This document shows positions 1 to 9,182 of a stretch of DNA of 64,000 bases, one piece after another; within the stretch, counting starts at the first letter, position 1; every line of letters begins with the position of its first letter. Under the pieces are notes generated by a model. It did no database searches and was not told the DNA's origin. It saw only the letters and a list, made by a program, of their open reading frames with translations. Source of the DNA: Berkiella_A sp964633725 (GTDB lineage Bacteria; Pseudomonadota; Gammaproteobacteria; Berkiellales; Berkiellaceae); NCBI GenBank assembly GCA_964633725.1, contig CAZWHY010000007.1:26624-90623 (forward strand). The letters run 5' to 3'. Made by a program: the position numbers and the translations under genes.

Positions 1-992
1 AGCTCAAGTCCACTGCCAGATATATTTGTAGTGTTGTGCTCAGAAGTTGCTATTTTTGCCCCTGCATTCATTAACTCAAAAGCATTTTTGAGCTGAGCAT
101 TGGTTTGTACAGTGTCTTTTTCTAAATTAATTGAGCCGAGTTCTAATTTGTTCAGGCTTTTACTGTCCAGCGATTCCTCTAAAGAAAATTCGCTTGTTTT
201 TGATTTTTGCAATGCCTCTAACTCAAGAGTCTGAAGCGTGCTATCTCCTCCCGTCTCTTTACGAATAACAACTCGCTCTAAATCATTACTCAGCACAATA
301 TTATCCAGCTTCACATTCGCCTGATTATTAGGATTTGTTTTTTCTAACTGCTGATTATATTGACTTTGTGCATATTGATTTTGTGCATATTGACTAAGCC
401 CCATCGTCTCATCCATACCGGCCAATGGCAGCCTGGATATTTCTGATACGCTCTGTGTAACTGGTGCTATTTTGTCAGTTACTTCATCTACACTTACCTC
501 TAACCCAGCACTTACCTCTAACCCAGCACTTACCTCTAACCCAGAACTTATCTCTAACCTCGCATCCACATCAATTTTCACATCATAAAAAACATTTCCA
601 ATATCTGAGTTAACCAGAAAATCAGCTTGTTCTATATCAGGGGTGACATTCACTTCAGCGCCTGCCTCTTGATTTAGAGGATCCGCAGATGATGTGACTT
701 GATTGGATTTTTGCTCAGCTGTGTTTGATGGCCTAGATGATTGGTTTTCAGCTGAAGACGGGTTGTTTTCATTTTTAGAAGTATGATTAGGCAATTTATT
801 GCCTTTATTGCCATCCGCTTTACCCTGTGTTTCATTAACGTCTTTAGCGACAGACTTATAGCTTTGGTGCTTATCATCAGCGTGATGGCTTTTGCTCTCA
901 CTATAGTCCACTGATTTATTTGATGTTTTTCCAATAGGCGCTGTTTGGCTAATTATTGTATTATTATTGAATGTGTTGTCCATAAAATCCAT
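1..992 (-). CDS. fliK: Flagellar hook-length control protein FliK, N-terminal part (cut by window edge)
   Basis: An open frame reads from an ATG at 992 (or the in-frame ATG at 983) to the left edge with no stop, so the gene is incomplete. The product is rich in Ser, Asn, Gln, Glu and Lys, with no membrane segment, and contains short in-frame repeats (GLEVSA units and QYAQS/N units). This is the disordered style of the FliK N-terminal half, which acts as the secreted molecular ruler for hook length. The conserved FliK C-terminal switch domain would lie outside the window, so the call rests on composition and position next to fliJ and the STAS gene. No clear ribosome site precedes 992; a weak GGAT precedes 983. 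It is probably co-transcribed with the STAS gene. Confidence 0.7.
   Translation of the reverse strand, partial: MDFMDNTFNNNTIISQTAPIGKTSNKSVDYSESKSHHADDKHQSYKSVAKDVNETQGKADGNKGNKLPNHTSKNENNPSSAENQSSRPSNTAEQKSNQVTSSADPLNQEAGAEVNVTPDIEQADFLVNSDIGNVFYDVKIDVDARLEISSGLEVSAGLEVSAGLEVSVDEVTDKIAPVTQSVSEISRLPLAGMDETMGLSQYAQNQYAQSQYNQQLEKTNPNNQANVKLDNIVLSNDLERVVIRKETGGDSTLQTLELEALQKSKTSEFSLEESLDSKSLNKLELGSINLEKDTVQTNAQLKNAFELMNAGAKIATSEHNTTNISGSGLE
491..562 (-). repeat. 18-bp in-frame tandem repeat inside fliK
   Basis: Three identical 18-bp units (491-508, 509-526, 527-544) are followed by a diverged fourth (545-562). On the minus strand they encode repeats of G-L-E-V-S-A. Identity of the first three units suggests recent expansion. 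A second, 15-bp repeat encoding QYAQ(N/S) lies near 360-395. Confidence 0.9.
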
Positions 993-1069
993 TTTATTTT
1001 TTTAGTTAAGCAGTAGAAAATAGAGTACAAAAGACATGCCAATCCACCATTCCATTTGCCTGATAACAA

Positions 1070-1372
1070 TTACAATATTGTAAATAATTCATCCAGTTTT
1101 GTAATGCTTAATATTTTTTTAATGTCAGAGGAGCAGTTTTTTATTTGTATTTTTGCTGTATCCCCTCCCGCATAATCTCTCAATGCCAACAACATACCCA
1201 ATGCGGAACTGTCTATATAGCTAGATTTTTCCAAGTCAACAATAAACATTTCAGGTTTATTTTGAACATTTTCATAAGCATTACGAAAAGATTGTAGAAC
1301 ACTAAAATCAAACCGCCCTTCCACATGAATTGTCAGCCCACTACTATTATCCATTTGAGATTGAATTGTCAT
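1070..1372 (-). CDS. STAS-domain protein (anti-sigma-factor-antagonist type)
   Basis: A 100-residue single STAS domain. The beta-strand pattern and the phosphorylatable-serine segment near residues 53-60 (YIDSSALG) match SpoIIAA-type anti-anti-sigma proteins, in which a kinase phosphorylates the conserved Ser to control partner binding. It sits between fliJ and fliK and has its own sigma-28-type promoter (1402-1428), so it should be made late, with filament genes. A regulatory role in flagellar output or in a partner-switch is inferred; no cognate RsbW-like kinase or PP2C phosphatase is visible in the window. Confidence 0.85.
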   Translation of the reverse strand: MTIQSQMDNSSGLTIHVEGRFDFSVLQSFRNAYENVQNKPEMFIVDLEKSSYIDSSALGMLLALRDYAGGDTAKIQIKNCSSDIKKILSITKLDELFTIL

Positions 1373-1401
1373 TGTAAACCTCGTAACTTACTATATGAAT
1401 A

Positions 1402-1428
1402 TTATCGACAATATGTAATCTTTCTTTA
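1402..1428 (-). promoter_or_regulatory. Sigma-28 (FliA) promoter of the STAS-fliK unit
   Basis: On the minus strand the sequence reads TAAA, 15 bases, GTCGATAA. This is the FliA layout (TAAA-N15-GCCGATAA) with one -10 mismatch, 30 bases upstream of the STAS start codon. The same GTCGAT form appears before the flagellin gene and fliD. Confidence 0.75.
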
Positions 1429-1453
1429 ACTTTAGAAACCGTATAAAATACAC

Positions 1454-1873
1454 CTACTCTTTATACTGTTTAAATTGTCTATATAATTCTTCAACTTGTT
1501 TGGACTCCTGTTTTAATTTATAGGCACGCTCAATGGACTCCTGCTTAACAATTATTTTATCTAAACTGGATGTTTTTTGTAAAAAATTATTGTGCAACCT
1601 TTGCAAACCAGATAGTTCTTGCTCTAATCTCTCCACACTTTTCTCTTGGGTTACAGTGAGTTTTTCTAAATTATGACAAAAACGAGAATGTTCCTTGAGT
1701 GCTAGACCATTTAGATTATCAATATTTATTAAATAATCATTATGGAACTTTTGTAAGGTTGCAATATGGTTTTTTTCATTTTTAATTGTGTATACTAGTT
1801 GTTTGCATCTGTTTCTGATCTCTTTTTCTTGTATTGCCCATAGCTTTGATATTTTATATAGTTTGTGCGGCAT
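1454..1873 (-). CDS. fliJ: Flagellar export chaperone FliJ
   Basis: A 139-residue, highly charged, almost entirely helical protein with long coiled-coil heptads, as expected for FliJ, the stalk-like component that fits into the FliI hexamer and helps couple ATPase and proton-driven export at the cytoplasmic face of the flagellar type III apparatus. It follows fliI by 4 bases in the order fliE-F-G-H-I-J. Sequence identity within the FliJ family is low, so position is the strongest evidence. It is the last gene before the separately promoted STAS-fliK unit. Confidence 0.85.
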   Translation of the reverse strand: MPHKLYKISKLWAIQEKEIRNRCKQLVYTIKNEKNHIATLQKFHNDYLINIDNLNGLALKEHSRFCHNLEKLTVTQEKSVERLEQELSGLQRLHNNFLQKTSSLDKIIVKQESIERAYKLKQESKQVEELYRQFKQYKE

Positions 1874-1877
1874 AACA

Positions 1878-3194
1878 TTACCCCATTACTTGGTAAAGTT
1901 GAGCCACATCTTTAGAGAAATCACTTTGCTCATTGACACTTTGTGTTAAAAATTGCTTCATCTTCGGTATTTTAGATAAAATCGCATCAAACTCGGGGTC
2001 GAGCCCTTTCTGATATGTGCCCATAGCCATAAAATCTTTTTGCTCATTATATCGCTGCAAAGCTGTCTTAAATGCTCTAGCTGCGTCCGCATGTTTTTGA
2101 TCAATAACAAATCCCATGACACGGCTAATGGATTGCTCTATATCAATCGCCGGAAAATGTCCTTGCTCTGCTAAATATCTGGACAAAACAAAATGACCGT
2201 CTAAAATACTCCTAGCACAGTCAATAATGGGATCTTGAATATCATCGGACTCTGCTAATACTGTATAAATCCCTGTAATCGAACCACCATTTTCTTCTGC
2301 GTTACCCACACGTTCAATCAACTTAGGTATTTTTGTAAAAACGGAGGGTGGATACCCCTTAGTCGTTGGCGGCTCACCCAATGCCAAACCCAGTTCGCGG
2401 ATTGCTTGAGCATAGCGCGTTAATGAGTCCAAGAGTAATAATACTTTTTTATTTTGATCTCTAAAATGCTCCGCAATAGAGCTAGCATACTCTGCCGCTT
2501 GAATACGGTTTAAAGGAGACGCATCCGCCGTCGCAACAACCATAACCATTTTTTGCATACTGCCGTTGAGGTTGTCATCAATAAATTCTCTTACCTCTCT
2601 ACTACGTTCTCCAATCAAGCCAATAACAATGACATCCACATCTGCATGCTTGGCTATCATGCCTAATAACACACTCTTACCAACGCCACTGCCTGCCATT
2701 AGCCCGACTCTTTGCCCCTGCCCCACGGTGAGCAAACCATTGATGGCTTTGACGCCAATATCTAATGGCTGCAAAATACGAGCTTTACTTAATGGAGAAA
2801 TAGCTCTTGTATATTCATTTAAATATTGAACTGACTGAATAGGCTCTAACGAATCAATGTGGTTGCCATAAGCATCCACAACCCTACCTAATAAACCCAT
2901 CCCATATGGTTTGGTCGCAAACTCATTGAGTTGTACAATTTTGCAATTGGGCGATAAACCAGCTAATTCTTGATAAGACATTAAATATGTAATATCGCCT
3001 TTAAAACCTACCACTTCTGCATAGGATTTACTGGAATCATCACTTTGCACAAGACACAAGGTGCCTATTCTTGCGGTCAAACCTTTGGCTTCTATTAAAT
3101 AGTTAGACGCTTTAAATATCCTGCCATATTGCGTGAATATTTTGTCACGAGAAACATTAACATTGAACTTGCCAGCTAAATTAGTTTCCATCAT
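1878..3194 (-). CDS. fliI: Flagellum-specific ATPase FliI
   Basis: A 438-residue F1-beta-like ATPase of normal length. The P-loop is at about residues 164-174 (AGSGVGKS) and the Walker B segment (LLLLDSLTRYAQA) near 250-264, both typical of type III secretion ATPases. FliI hydrolyses ATP at the base of the export gate to unfold and hand over substrates, regulated by FliH. The ORF opens with two consecutive ATGs. It lies between fliH (11 bases upstream) and fliJ, so it is translated as part of the fliE-J operon. Confidence 0.97.
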   Translation of the reverse strand: MMETNLAGKFNVNVSRDKIFTQYGRIFKASNYLIEAKGLTARIGTLCLVQSDDSSKSYAEVVGFKGDITYLMSYQELAGLSPNCKIVQLNEFATKPYGMGLLGRVVDAYGNHIDSLEPIQSVQYLNEYTRAISPLSKARILQPLDIGVKAINGLLTVGQGQRVGLMAGSGVGKSVLLGMIAKHADVDVIVIGLIGERSREVREFIDDNLNGSMQKMVMVVATADASPLNRIQAAEYASSIAEHFRDQNKKVLLLLDSLTRYAQAIRELGLALGEPPTTKGYPPSVFTKIPKLIERVGNAEENGGSITGIYTVLAESDDIQDPIIDCARSILDGHFVLSRYLAEQGHFPAIDIEQSISRVMGFVIDQKHADAARAFKTALQRYNEQKDFMAMGTYQKGLDPEFDAILSKIPKMKQFLTQSVNEQSDFSKDVAQLYQVMG

Positions 3195-3205
3195 ATCTTA
3201 CCCTA

Positions 3206-3787
3206 CTATTTCTTAATATAGGCAGAAATGGAATCTGCAATCGAGAAACAAACCACTTGCTCAGTATTTTCGATACTAAAACTATAATCTTCTAAATCAT
3301 GATCTATTTGCATTTTTTGCCTAATATCCGGAAACTCAATATCCCCCAAGACTTCTGCCGTCTTCGTATTGACTTTAATAACAAATTTTTGCTGCTGGCT
3401 TTTGAAAGACTCCAGAGCATCTTGCACAAGATTTCGCAATTGATATTTTTCACTCAGCGCATCAGATAATATACCTTCACATATTTGAGTGACAACGTTT
3501 ACCATTTCGTTGTCTAATACCCGATCACATTTTTTTTGATAACTGGAAAACGCTGTGATTAATTCCATAAAAGCTTTCTTTTGATTGAGCATTGCTTGCA
3601 AGCCCAATTCCTTCCCTTTTGCATAACCTCTTTCCTTATGCTCTTTCGTGATCGTATCAATAATATCTTTTTGTGTATTGGTTAATGTTACTTTAGGGTA
3701 GTTTTGGCTAATGTTTTTTTTAACGGATAAGGCATGCTCTGGTAGCATCCATTTCTTGGTGGCTTCAGTATGATATTTTTTGGGCAT
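3206..3787 (-). CDS. fliH: Flagellar assembly protein FliH
   Basis: A 193-residue protein with a charged N-terminal half and a helical C-terminal half, in the FliH/YscL family. FliH dimers bind FliI, hold it at the C-ring via FliN, and restrain ATP hydrolysis until assembly. The C-terminal region (about 100-190) carries the conserved FliH-like fold with the segment around DHDLEDYSFSIE. The start codon overlaps the fliG stop by one base, indicating translational coupling. Confidence 0.9.
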   Translation of the reverse strand: MPKKYHTEATKKWMLPEHALSVKKNISQNYPKVTLTNTQKDIIDTITKEHKERGYAKGKELGLQAMLNQKKAFMELITAFSSYQKKCDRVLDNEMVNVVTQICEGILSDALSEKYQLRNLVQDALESFKSQQQKFVIKVNTKTAEVLGDIEFPDIRQKMQIDHDLEDYSFSIENTEQVVCFSIADSISAYIKK

Positions 3788-4791
3788 TATAGCATTTCCT
3801 CACCTTTACCACCTAAACTAATTTCGCCCGCATCCGCTAATTTCTTAGCTATCATCAATATTTGCTTTTGCGCCTCTTCGACCTCACTGAGTTTAACCGG
3901 CCCTTTGGCTTCTAAATCATCTTGTAATAATGCCGCAGCCCGCTTTGACATGTTTTTATATATTTTGTCTGTAATTTCTGATGATGCGCCCTTTAACGAT
4001 AATACCAGAGAATCTGTGTCTAACTCTCTTAGGAGCGTTTGTATATCCCGGTCATTAATATTAAGGATATTTTCAAATACAAACATTAATTCTTGAATGC
4101 TTGTAGCCAAATCCTCATCCTGACTTTTAATCCCTTCAAATATTTCTGCTTCCACTTTATTATCTACATTATTTAATATCTCAGCAGCGCACTTAATACC
4201 ACCCATTTCTTTTGGCTTTTTAATATTCACTTTCGATAATTCTTCCACTAGCATTTTATCAAGTTCTGATATGGCTTCTGGTTGAATAGTCTCTTGAGAA
4301 GATATACGCATCACCAAGTCTAACTGTTGTTTTTCTTCAAAATACATTAAGACTTCTGCCGCTTGATCTGCGTCTAAATAACTCAAAATAATGGATTGTA
4401 TTTGAGGGTGTTCTTTTTTAACAAATTCAGAAATGGTATACGCATCCATCCATTTTAAATTTTCAAGCCCCTTATTATTCGCTTGCATTAATGCATCATC
4501 TAATATAGCATCTGCTTTTTCGTCACCAATCGTATTCGCCAACACCTCTCGCACTTGAATAGCATTATCTATACCGAGTGCAGATTGATTGGAAACTTTA
4601 TCTAAAAACTCATCGACGATATTTTTAATTTCAGCATTATCCACATCTTCAATACTGGCCATAATGGTACCTAATTTCTGCACTTGTTTAGGCACTAAAT
4701 ACTTCATCACTTTGGATGCCTCGGAGGGACTGAGCATCATCAGCAATATAGCGGCTTTCTCTATTGGTGTTTTACTTTCTGCTTCAACCAT
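3787..4791 (-). CDS. fliG: Flagellar motor switch protein FliG
   Basis: A 334-residue FliG of normal length. The middle-domain EHPQ motif is present (in KEHPQIQSIILSYLDADQA), and so is the charged C-terminal domain that contacts MotA. FliG forms the upper C-ring on FliF, transmits torque and helps set rotation direction with FliM/FliN, which are not in this window. The start overlaps the end of fliF by 8 bases, consistent with translational coupling in the fliE-J operon. Confidence 0.97.
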   Translation of the reverse strand: MVEAESKTPIEKAAILLMMLSPSEASKVMKYLVPKQVQKLGTIMASIEDVDNAEIKNIVDEFLDKVSNQSALGIDNAIQVREVLANTIGDEKADAILDDALMQANNKGLENLKWMDAYTISEFVKKEHPQIQSIILSYLDADQAAEVLMYFEEKQQLDLVMRISSQETIQPEAISELDKMLVEELSKVNIKKPKEMGGIKCAAEILNNVDNKVEAEIFEGIKSQDEDLATSIQELMFVFENILNINDRDIQTLLRELDTDSLVLSLKGASSEITDKIYKNMSKRAAALLQDDLEAKGPVKLSEVEEAQKQILMIAKKLADAGEISLGGKGEEML

Positions 4792-6388
4792 TCTCTGCCT
4801 CTACCCATTTTTTAATAACTTGCGCCGCTACTTTAGGATCTTCATTCACAATATCTTTTACCTGAATCAAAGGGTTTACGCCAGTTGCATGAGAGCCAGC
4901 CCCACCTGGTTGCTGGCCCTCAGAATCCGCTAGTTTCAACATATCTCGTTTATCATAAGCTACCTTTGTTAGGTTTTTGATAATAGGCTTTAACACAATG
5001 AATATCAAAGCCAAAAATGCTAGGCCAGCTAGTATGTTTTTGACCAATGGCATAAACCATGATTTTTCTAAAATAGACTCTTCTTCTAAGTCTGCTATGG
5101 GCGCTTCTTGGGCAAATGTTGAGCGAATGATCGTAACCGTATCATTACGTTCTTTACTATAGCCAACGGCATCATTGACAAGTTTTTTGATATCATCCAA
5201 CTCTTCATCTGTCACCGCAACATGGCTGGGTTTGCCTTTTTTGTCATATATTATTTTATCTCCAAGCACAACGGCGACTGACAATCTGATTAACTTTCCA
5301 GGCAAGTAAGTATTATGTGTTATTTTTCTATCAATCTCATAGTTTTTGGTTGCTTGCTTTTTACGATTACCAGAAGTGTTTCCCGCCTTTATTTCAATCG
5401 CACGCTCTCCATCCCCAGCCACCTCAGGCGCACTGCCTGTCACCGGCGGTTCATTAGACAGTGCCCCTGGAATACCACCAATGATTTCTCCGCCCATCTT
5501 GATGATTTCTAGTATTTTCTCACTTCTCACAACGGTACTTTTGGGGTTAAAATCTTCCAATGTTTCTTCTCTGGCCGTAAAGTCGACTAATGCGGTTACT
5601 CTGGCTTTTACACGTCCCACCCCAACAATAGGTTCTAGTAAATCACTAATTCGATTGGCATACATATCTTCTATTTTTCTGGTAAAGTCTAAGTTTTTAG
5701 AGGCATAAGCCAGTTGATCATGTCCTGTTGATGACAGCAAGTTACCATTTTGATCGACGATAGTGACATCTTGAGTGGATAACCCCTGTATACTAGAAGC
5801 AACCAAATGTGCAATCGCAGAAACTTGCTGGGTCGAAAGATTGTAGCCACCATATAGATTAAGAAATACAGAGGCACTTGGATTCTTCTTCTTGCGAATA
5901 AACTCACTCTGCTTGGGAAGTGCCAGGTGCACTCTAGCAGATTTAATATTTTGAATGGATGTGATAGTGCGTTCTAGCTCACCTTGCAAGCCTCTAACAT
6001 ATCTCGTCCGTTCAACGAATTGACTAGTGCCTAAGCCACTTTTTTTATCCAGTAGCTCTAGCCCTACCCCTATATTGCCTGCCACACCACTTTGTGCTAA
6101 TTTAATACGTGCTTCAAATATTTTAGAAGACTCCACTAAAACCAAACCTGTTTGTGTATCTAATTTATACGACAAACCATTTTTTTGTAATGCATCTATA
6201 ATTTCACCTGCGCTTTGTGTATCCACTTTATTAAAAATTGGTACAAAGCTTGGTGTTTGAGACCAAAATACAATATACACACCAACAGAAATACTGAGCG
6301 ACAATCCTACCAATAGGAACAATTGCTTAATCAGCGGTAATCCAAAAAAACCATATGCTGCTTGTGTTAATGCTGCATTATCAGCCAC
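4784..6388 (-). CDS. fliF: Flagellar MS-ring protein FliF
   Basis: A 534-residue MS-ring subunit. One membrane segment lies near residues 20-42 and a second near 445-467 (in WFMPLVKNILAGLAFLALIF), enclosing the large periplasmic ring-building domains. The cytoplasmic tail after about 470 is the FliG-binding region and ends in KKWVEAENG. FliF nucleates the basal body and houses the export gate. It sits 14 bases downstream of fliE and overlaps fliG. Confidence 0.97.
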   Translation of the reverse strand: MADNAALTQAAYGFFGLPLIKQLFLLVGLSLSISVGVYIVFWSQTPSFVPIFNKVDTQSAGEIIDALQKNGLSYKLDTQTGLVLVESSKIFEARIKLAQSGVAGNIGVGLELLDKKSGLGTSQFVERTRYVRGLQGELERTITSIQNIKSARVHLALPKQSEFIRKKKNPSASVFLNLYGGYNLSTQQVSAIAHLVASSIQGLSTQDVTIVDQNGNLLSSTGHDQLAYASKNLDFTRKIEDMYANRISDLLEPIVGVGRVKARVTALVDFTAREETLEDFNPKSTVVRSEKILEIIKMGGEIIGGIPGALSNEPPVTGSAPEVAGDGERAIEIKAGNTSGNRKKQATKNYEIDRKITHNTYLPGKLIRLSVAVVLGDKIIYDKKGKPSHVAVTDEELDDIKKLVNDAVGYSKERNDTVTIIRSTFAQEAPIADLEEESILEKSWFMPLVKNILAGLAFLALIFIVLKPIIKNLTKVAYDKRDMLKLADSEGQQPGGAGSHATGVNPLIQVKDIVNEDPKVAAQVIKKWVEAENG

Positions 6389-6402
6389 TCTTTTCTCCTA
6401 AA

Positions 6403-6735
6403 TCAAACTGGCATGTTCATTATTTCTTGATATGCATTGACAACCTGATTTCTCACTTGACTCATTGCCTGAAATGACAAATTAGCTTTTTGCAAAGAAA
6501 TCATGACTTCTGTAATATTGACAGAGCTATCATGTGCCTCAAAACGTTTCACCAGATTTCCAGCATTTTGTTGCAAATCATTAACAGAATTAATAGCTGA
6601 GTTAAATATCTCTGAAAAATTACTATTTTGGCTTTGAGATAAATTATTTATATTATATTCAATCGGTATATACTTGGCTTCACTGGCCAAAGCTTTCATT
6701 GTATGTAATAACTGACTTGCATCAATTTGGTTCAT
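6403..6735 (-). CDS. fliE: Flagellar hook-basal body protein FliE
   Basis: A 110-residue FliE, the small helical protein joining the MS ring to the proximal rod. The C-terminal half contains the conserved pattern (VNITEVMISLQKANLSFQA followed by VRNQVVNAYQEIMNMPV) seen across the family. It starts 10 bases after the fleR stop, so it is either co-transcribed with fleSR or served by a promoter inside fleR. No separate promoter was found in the short gap. Confidence 0.95.
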   Translation of the reverse strand: MNQIDASQLLHTMKALASEAKYIPIEYNINNLSQSQNSNFSEIFNSAINSVNDLQQNAGNLVKRFEAHDSSVNITEVMISLQKANLSFQAMSQVRNQVVNAYQEIMNMPV

Positions 6736-6745
6736 TTTTAACGCC

Positions 6746-8056
6746 TTAGTTTAAAATGTTAATGCCCAATTCTTTCATTTTTGCTAACTTATAGCGTAAC
6801 GTTCTGGGGCTTACGCTAAGCTTTTCTGCCGCAACTTTTCGATTACCGTCAGACTCTGCTAATACTTCCAATATCATATAATATTCAGCATGCTCCACTC
6901 TATCTTGTAATTTTCCAGAAGGTTGGTGCACGGGCTTCTCCACCATCATGTCAAACACAATATGTTCTGCTTGAATATCACCATGAGAGCAAAGAATAGA
7001 GGCTCTATGAATGATATTTTCCAGTTCTCTAACATTGCCCGGCCAATCATATCCCAATAATTTTTGTTTGGCTTCTTCACTTATCTTATATTGTGCGCCA
7101 GGCGCATGCTTTTTTAATAAGTGCAGAGATAATTCCACAATATCTTTTTTCCGCTCTCTTAACTTGGGTAGCTGTATGGGAAAAACATTCAACCTAAAAT
7201 ATAAATCTTCTCGAAACCGACCACTCGCAATCGCTTCTAGCATGTTAATATTCGTTGTTGCAATTATGCGCACATTTAAAGAAATTGTTTTTTTGCTCCC
7301 CAAACGTTCTACTTCTTTTTCTTGTAACACACGTAATATTTTTGCTTGTAGTGCTATAGGCATTTCGCTAATTTCATCTAGCAATAGCGTGCCACCATTT
7401 GCTTGTTCAAACTTACCCTCATTTGATTTAACCGCGCCTGTAAAAGCACCCTTTTCATAACCAAATAGCATGGCTTCAAGCATATTGTCAGGGATTGCTG
7501 CACAATTAACTGAAATAAAAGGTTTGTTTTTCCTATTTGAGTTCATATGTATGTAGCGAGACAGTACTTCTTTGCCAGTACCACTGTCGCCACTCAATAA
7601 AACAGTCGCGTCACTATTGGCGACTTTATCTGCCAGATTAAATATCTTTTTCATTTTAATGTCTGAATGAATTATTTCAGCATTAGCTGTTTTCTGCTCT
7701 TGCAGAGCCTCACTAAACTTACTCATTAATTTATCTATTTCGAAAGGTTTGCTAATATAATCTGCCGCACCTTGCTGAATGGCATATACCGCATCTTGAA
7801 TGGAGCCAAAGGCTGTCATAATAATAATTTTTGCATTTGGCAAATATTTTTTAATCTTACTCACCAAAGACAAGCCATCTATATACGGCAACTGCACATC
7901 CGACAAAATGATTTGATATTCATTGTGTTTGATTTTTTCTAATGCAATCGCGCCATCTGAGGCTGTATCTACTGCATAACCATAACTTGATAAACTATCA
8001 CACAATGCTTCTAATAAACTTTGATCATCTTCAACAATTAAAATATTATTCATCAT
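6746..8056 (-). CDS. fleR: Sigma-54-dependent response regulator FleR/FlrC
   Basis: A receiver domain (acidic pocket VEDD, phospho-acceptor in LSDVQLP, switch Lys in SKPF) is followed by an AAA+ sigma-54 activation domain (Walker A GDSGTGKE, GAFTGA loop) and a Fis-type helix-turn-helix at the C-terminus (GNRKVAAEKLSVSPRTLRY). It should activate class III basal-body and hook promoters with RpoN once phosphorylated by FleS. A longer ORF starts at 8104, but the receiver begins at the ATG pair at 8056/8053, which overlaps the fleS stop by a few bases, so that start is chosen. Confidence 0.95.
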   Translation of the reverse strand: MMNNILIVEDDQSLLEALCDSLSSYGYAVDTASDGAIALEKIKHNEYQIILSDVQLPYIDGLSLVSKIKKYLPNAKIIIMTAFGSIQDAVYAIQQGAADYISKPFEIDKLMSKFSEALQEQKTANAEIIHSDIKMKKIFNLADKVANSDATVLLSGDSGTGKEVLSRYIHMNSNRKNKPFISVNCAAIPDNMLEAMLFGYEKGAFTGAVKSNEGKFEQANGGTLLLDEISEMPIALQAKILRVLQEKEVERLGSKKTISLNVRIIATTNINMLEAIASGRFREDLYFRLNVFPIQLPKLRERKKDIVELSLHLLKKHAPGAQYKISEEAKQKLLGYDWPGNVRELENIIHRASILCSHGDIQAEHIVFDMMVEKPVHQPSGKLQDRVEHAEYYMILEVLAESDGNRKVAAEKLSVSPRTLRYKLAKMKELGINILN

Positions 8057-9053
8057 TATTCCCAAGAACAGGTACGCAAATTGTAAATGTGGTATACTCT
8101 GCATTGCTTGAGAATGTCAATTCTCCTTGATGCGCTTCTATGATAGATTTAGCAATAGGCACACCTAACCCTGAACCTTTCTTCTTGGTTGTAAAAAAAG
8201 CCCGATCAATTTTATTAAAATCAAATTGATTGATGCCAGCGCCATAGTCAATAATATTGATATATACCTTACCCTCTAAACGTAATGTATTAATATCAAC
8301 GGTTCCCTTGTAATAGCTTGCTTCTACTGCATTATCTATAATATTATTAATAGCACTGGTGAGCGCTTCTTTATGACCTAATATAATAATGGCATTTTCA
8401 CTGTCTGCCATATTAAAATTAAAGGTAACATTCGGGGACACATCATTATAATTAGCAATAATATGGCTAATCATTTTATCTAAGACAACAGGCTCAACTT
8501 TAATATCTTTACTTTTGAAAATAGTTAACTCATTCTCTATGAGATATTTGATAACATTTAACTGCTCTATTGATTTTATAATAGGTTTTAATACATTTTG
8601 TTTATGAGACACTTTTGTTTTTAGAGCAGACAAATATACTAGCGCTGTAGATAATGGCGTTTTGAGTTGATGAGCTAAGGTGGCAGACAGTTTATTAATG
8701 GATTGCAAGTTACTCAATGTATTGTCATTGTCTGCTTCTTCTTTAACGTTTGAAATATCGGTTAATAATAAGATCTGACCATTTAACACATCTGAAGCTT
8801 GCGTTGTTATCATCACTTTAATGCCATTTTTCAGAACGACATAATGACCTTGGTGTGATATGTTTTTCACTTCAGTTCGCAGCACTTCCAACCAGCTTCT
8901 ACCTTTTAACTGAGTACCAATCAAGGTGGCTGCGAATGCATTATTATATTGAATGACCCCATTTGTATTCAAAACGATAGTGCCCACAGGCAAATCAGCT
9001 AAAAATTGTTGATACACATCACTGATATTATTTTTATCTGCTTTTTTCAACAT
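8046..9053 (-). CDS. fleS: Flagellar sensor histidine kinase FleS/FlrB
   Basis: A 335-residue cytoplasmic kinase with no membrane segment. A PAS-like domain occupies about residues 10-90, then the phospho-acceptor helix (LAHQLKTPL), then a HATPase_c domain with N box (DNAVEAS), G1 (DYGAGI) and G2 (GSGLGVPIA). It phosphorylates FleR, whose gene overlaps its end. A sigma-54 promoter at 9096-9111 lies 43 bases upstream, which places fleSR under the master activator as in Pseudomonas and Vibrio. Confidence 0.95.
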   Translation of the reverse strand: MLKKADKNNISDVYQQFLADLPVGTIVLNTNGVIQYNNAFAATLIGTQLKGRSWLEVLRTEVKNISHQGHYVVLKNGIKVMITTQASDVLNGQILLLTDISNVKEEADNDNTLSNLQSINKLSATLAHQLKTPLSTALVYLSALKTKVSHKQNVLKPIIKSIEQLNVIKYLIENELTIFKSKDIKVEPVVLDKMISHIIANYNDVSPNVTFNFNMADSENAIIILGHKEALTSAINNIIDNAVEASYYKGTVDINTLRLEGKVYINIIDYGAGINQFDFNKIDRAFFTTKKKGSGLGVPIAKSIIEAHQGELTFSSNAEYTTFTICVPVLGNNDE

Positions 9054-9095
9054 ATTTATTCAAATCAACTTAACGAAGTAATATAGTTTCTAATA

Positions 9096-9111
9096 TGCAA
9101 TTCTGGTACCA
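9096..9111 (-). promoter_or_regulatory. Sigma-54 promoter of fleSR
   Basis: On the minus strand TGGTACC, four bases, TTGCA matches the -24/-12 consensus (TGGCACG-N4-TTGCA), with GG and GC in exact register. It lies just upstream of fleS. Confidence 0.75.
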
Positions 9112-9182
9112 TTTTGTTTGTTTTTTTAATTTTCAAATAGTTACAGAAAATTAGCCCATTCACTGCCAAAGATTTGGCAACG

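Noticed and set aside
674..934. 86-codon minus-strand frame
   Set aside because: It overlaps fliK in another frame of the same strand, has biased basic composition and no family resemblance; fliK explains the region.
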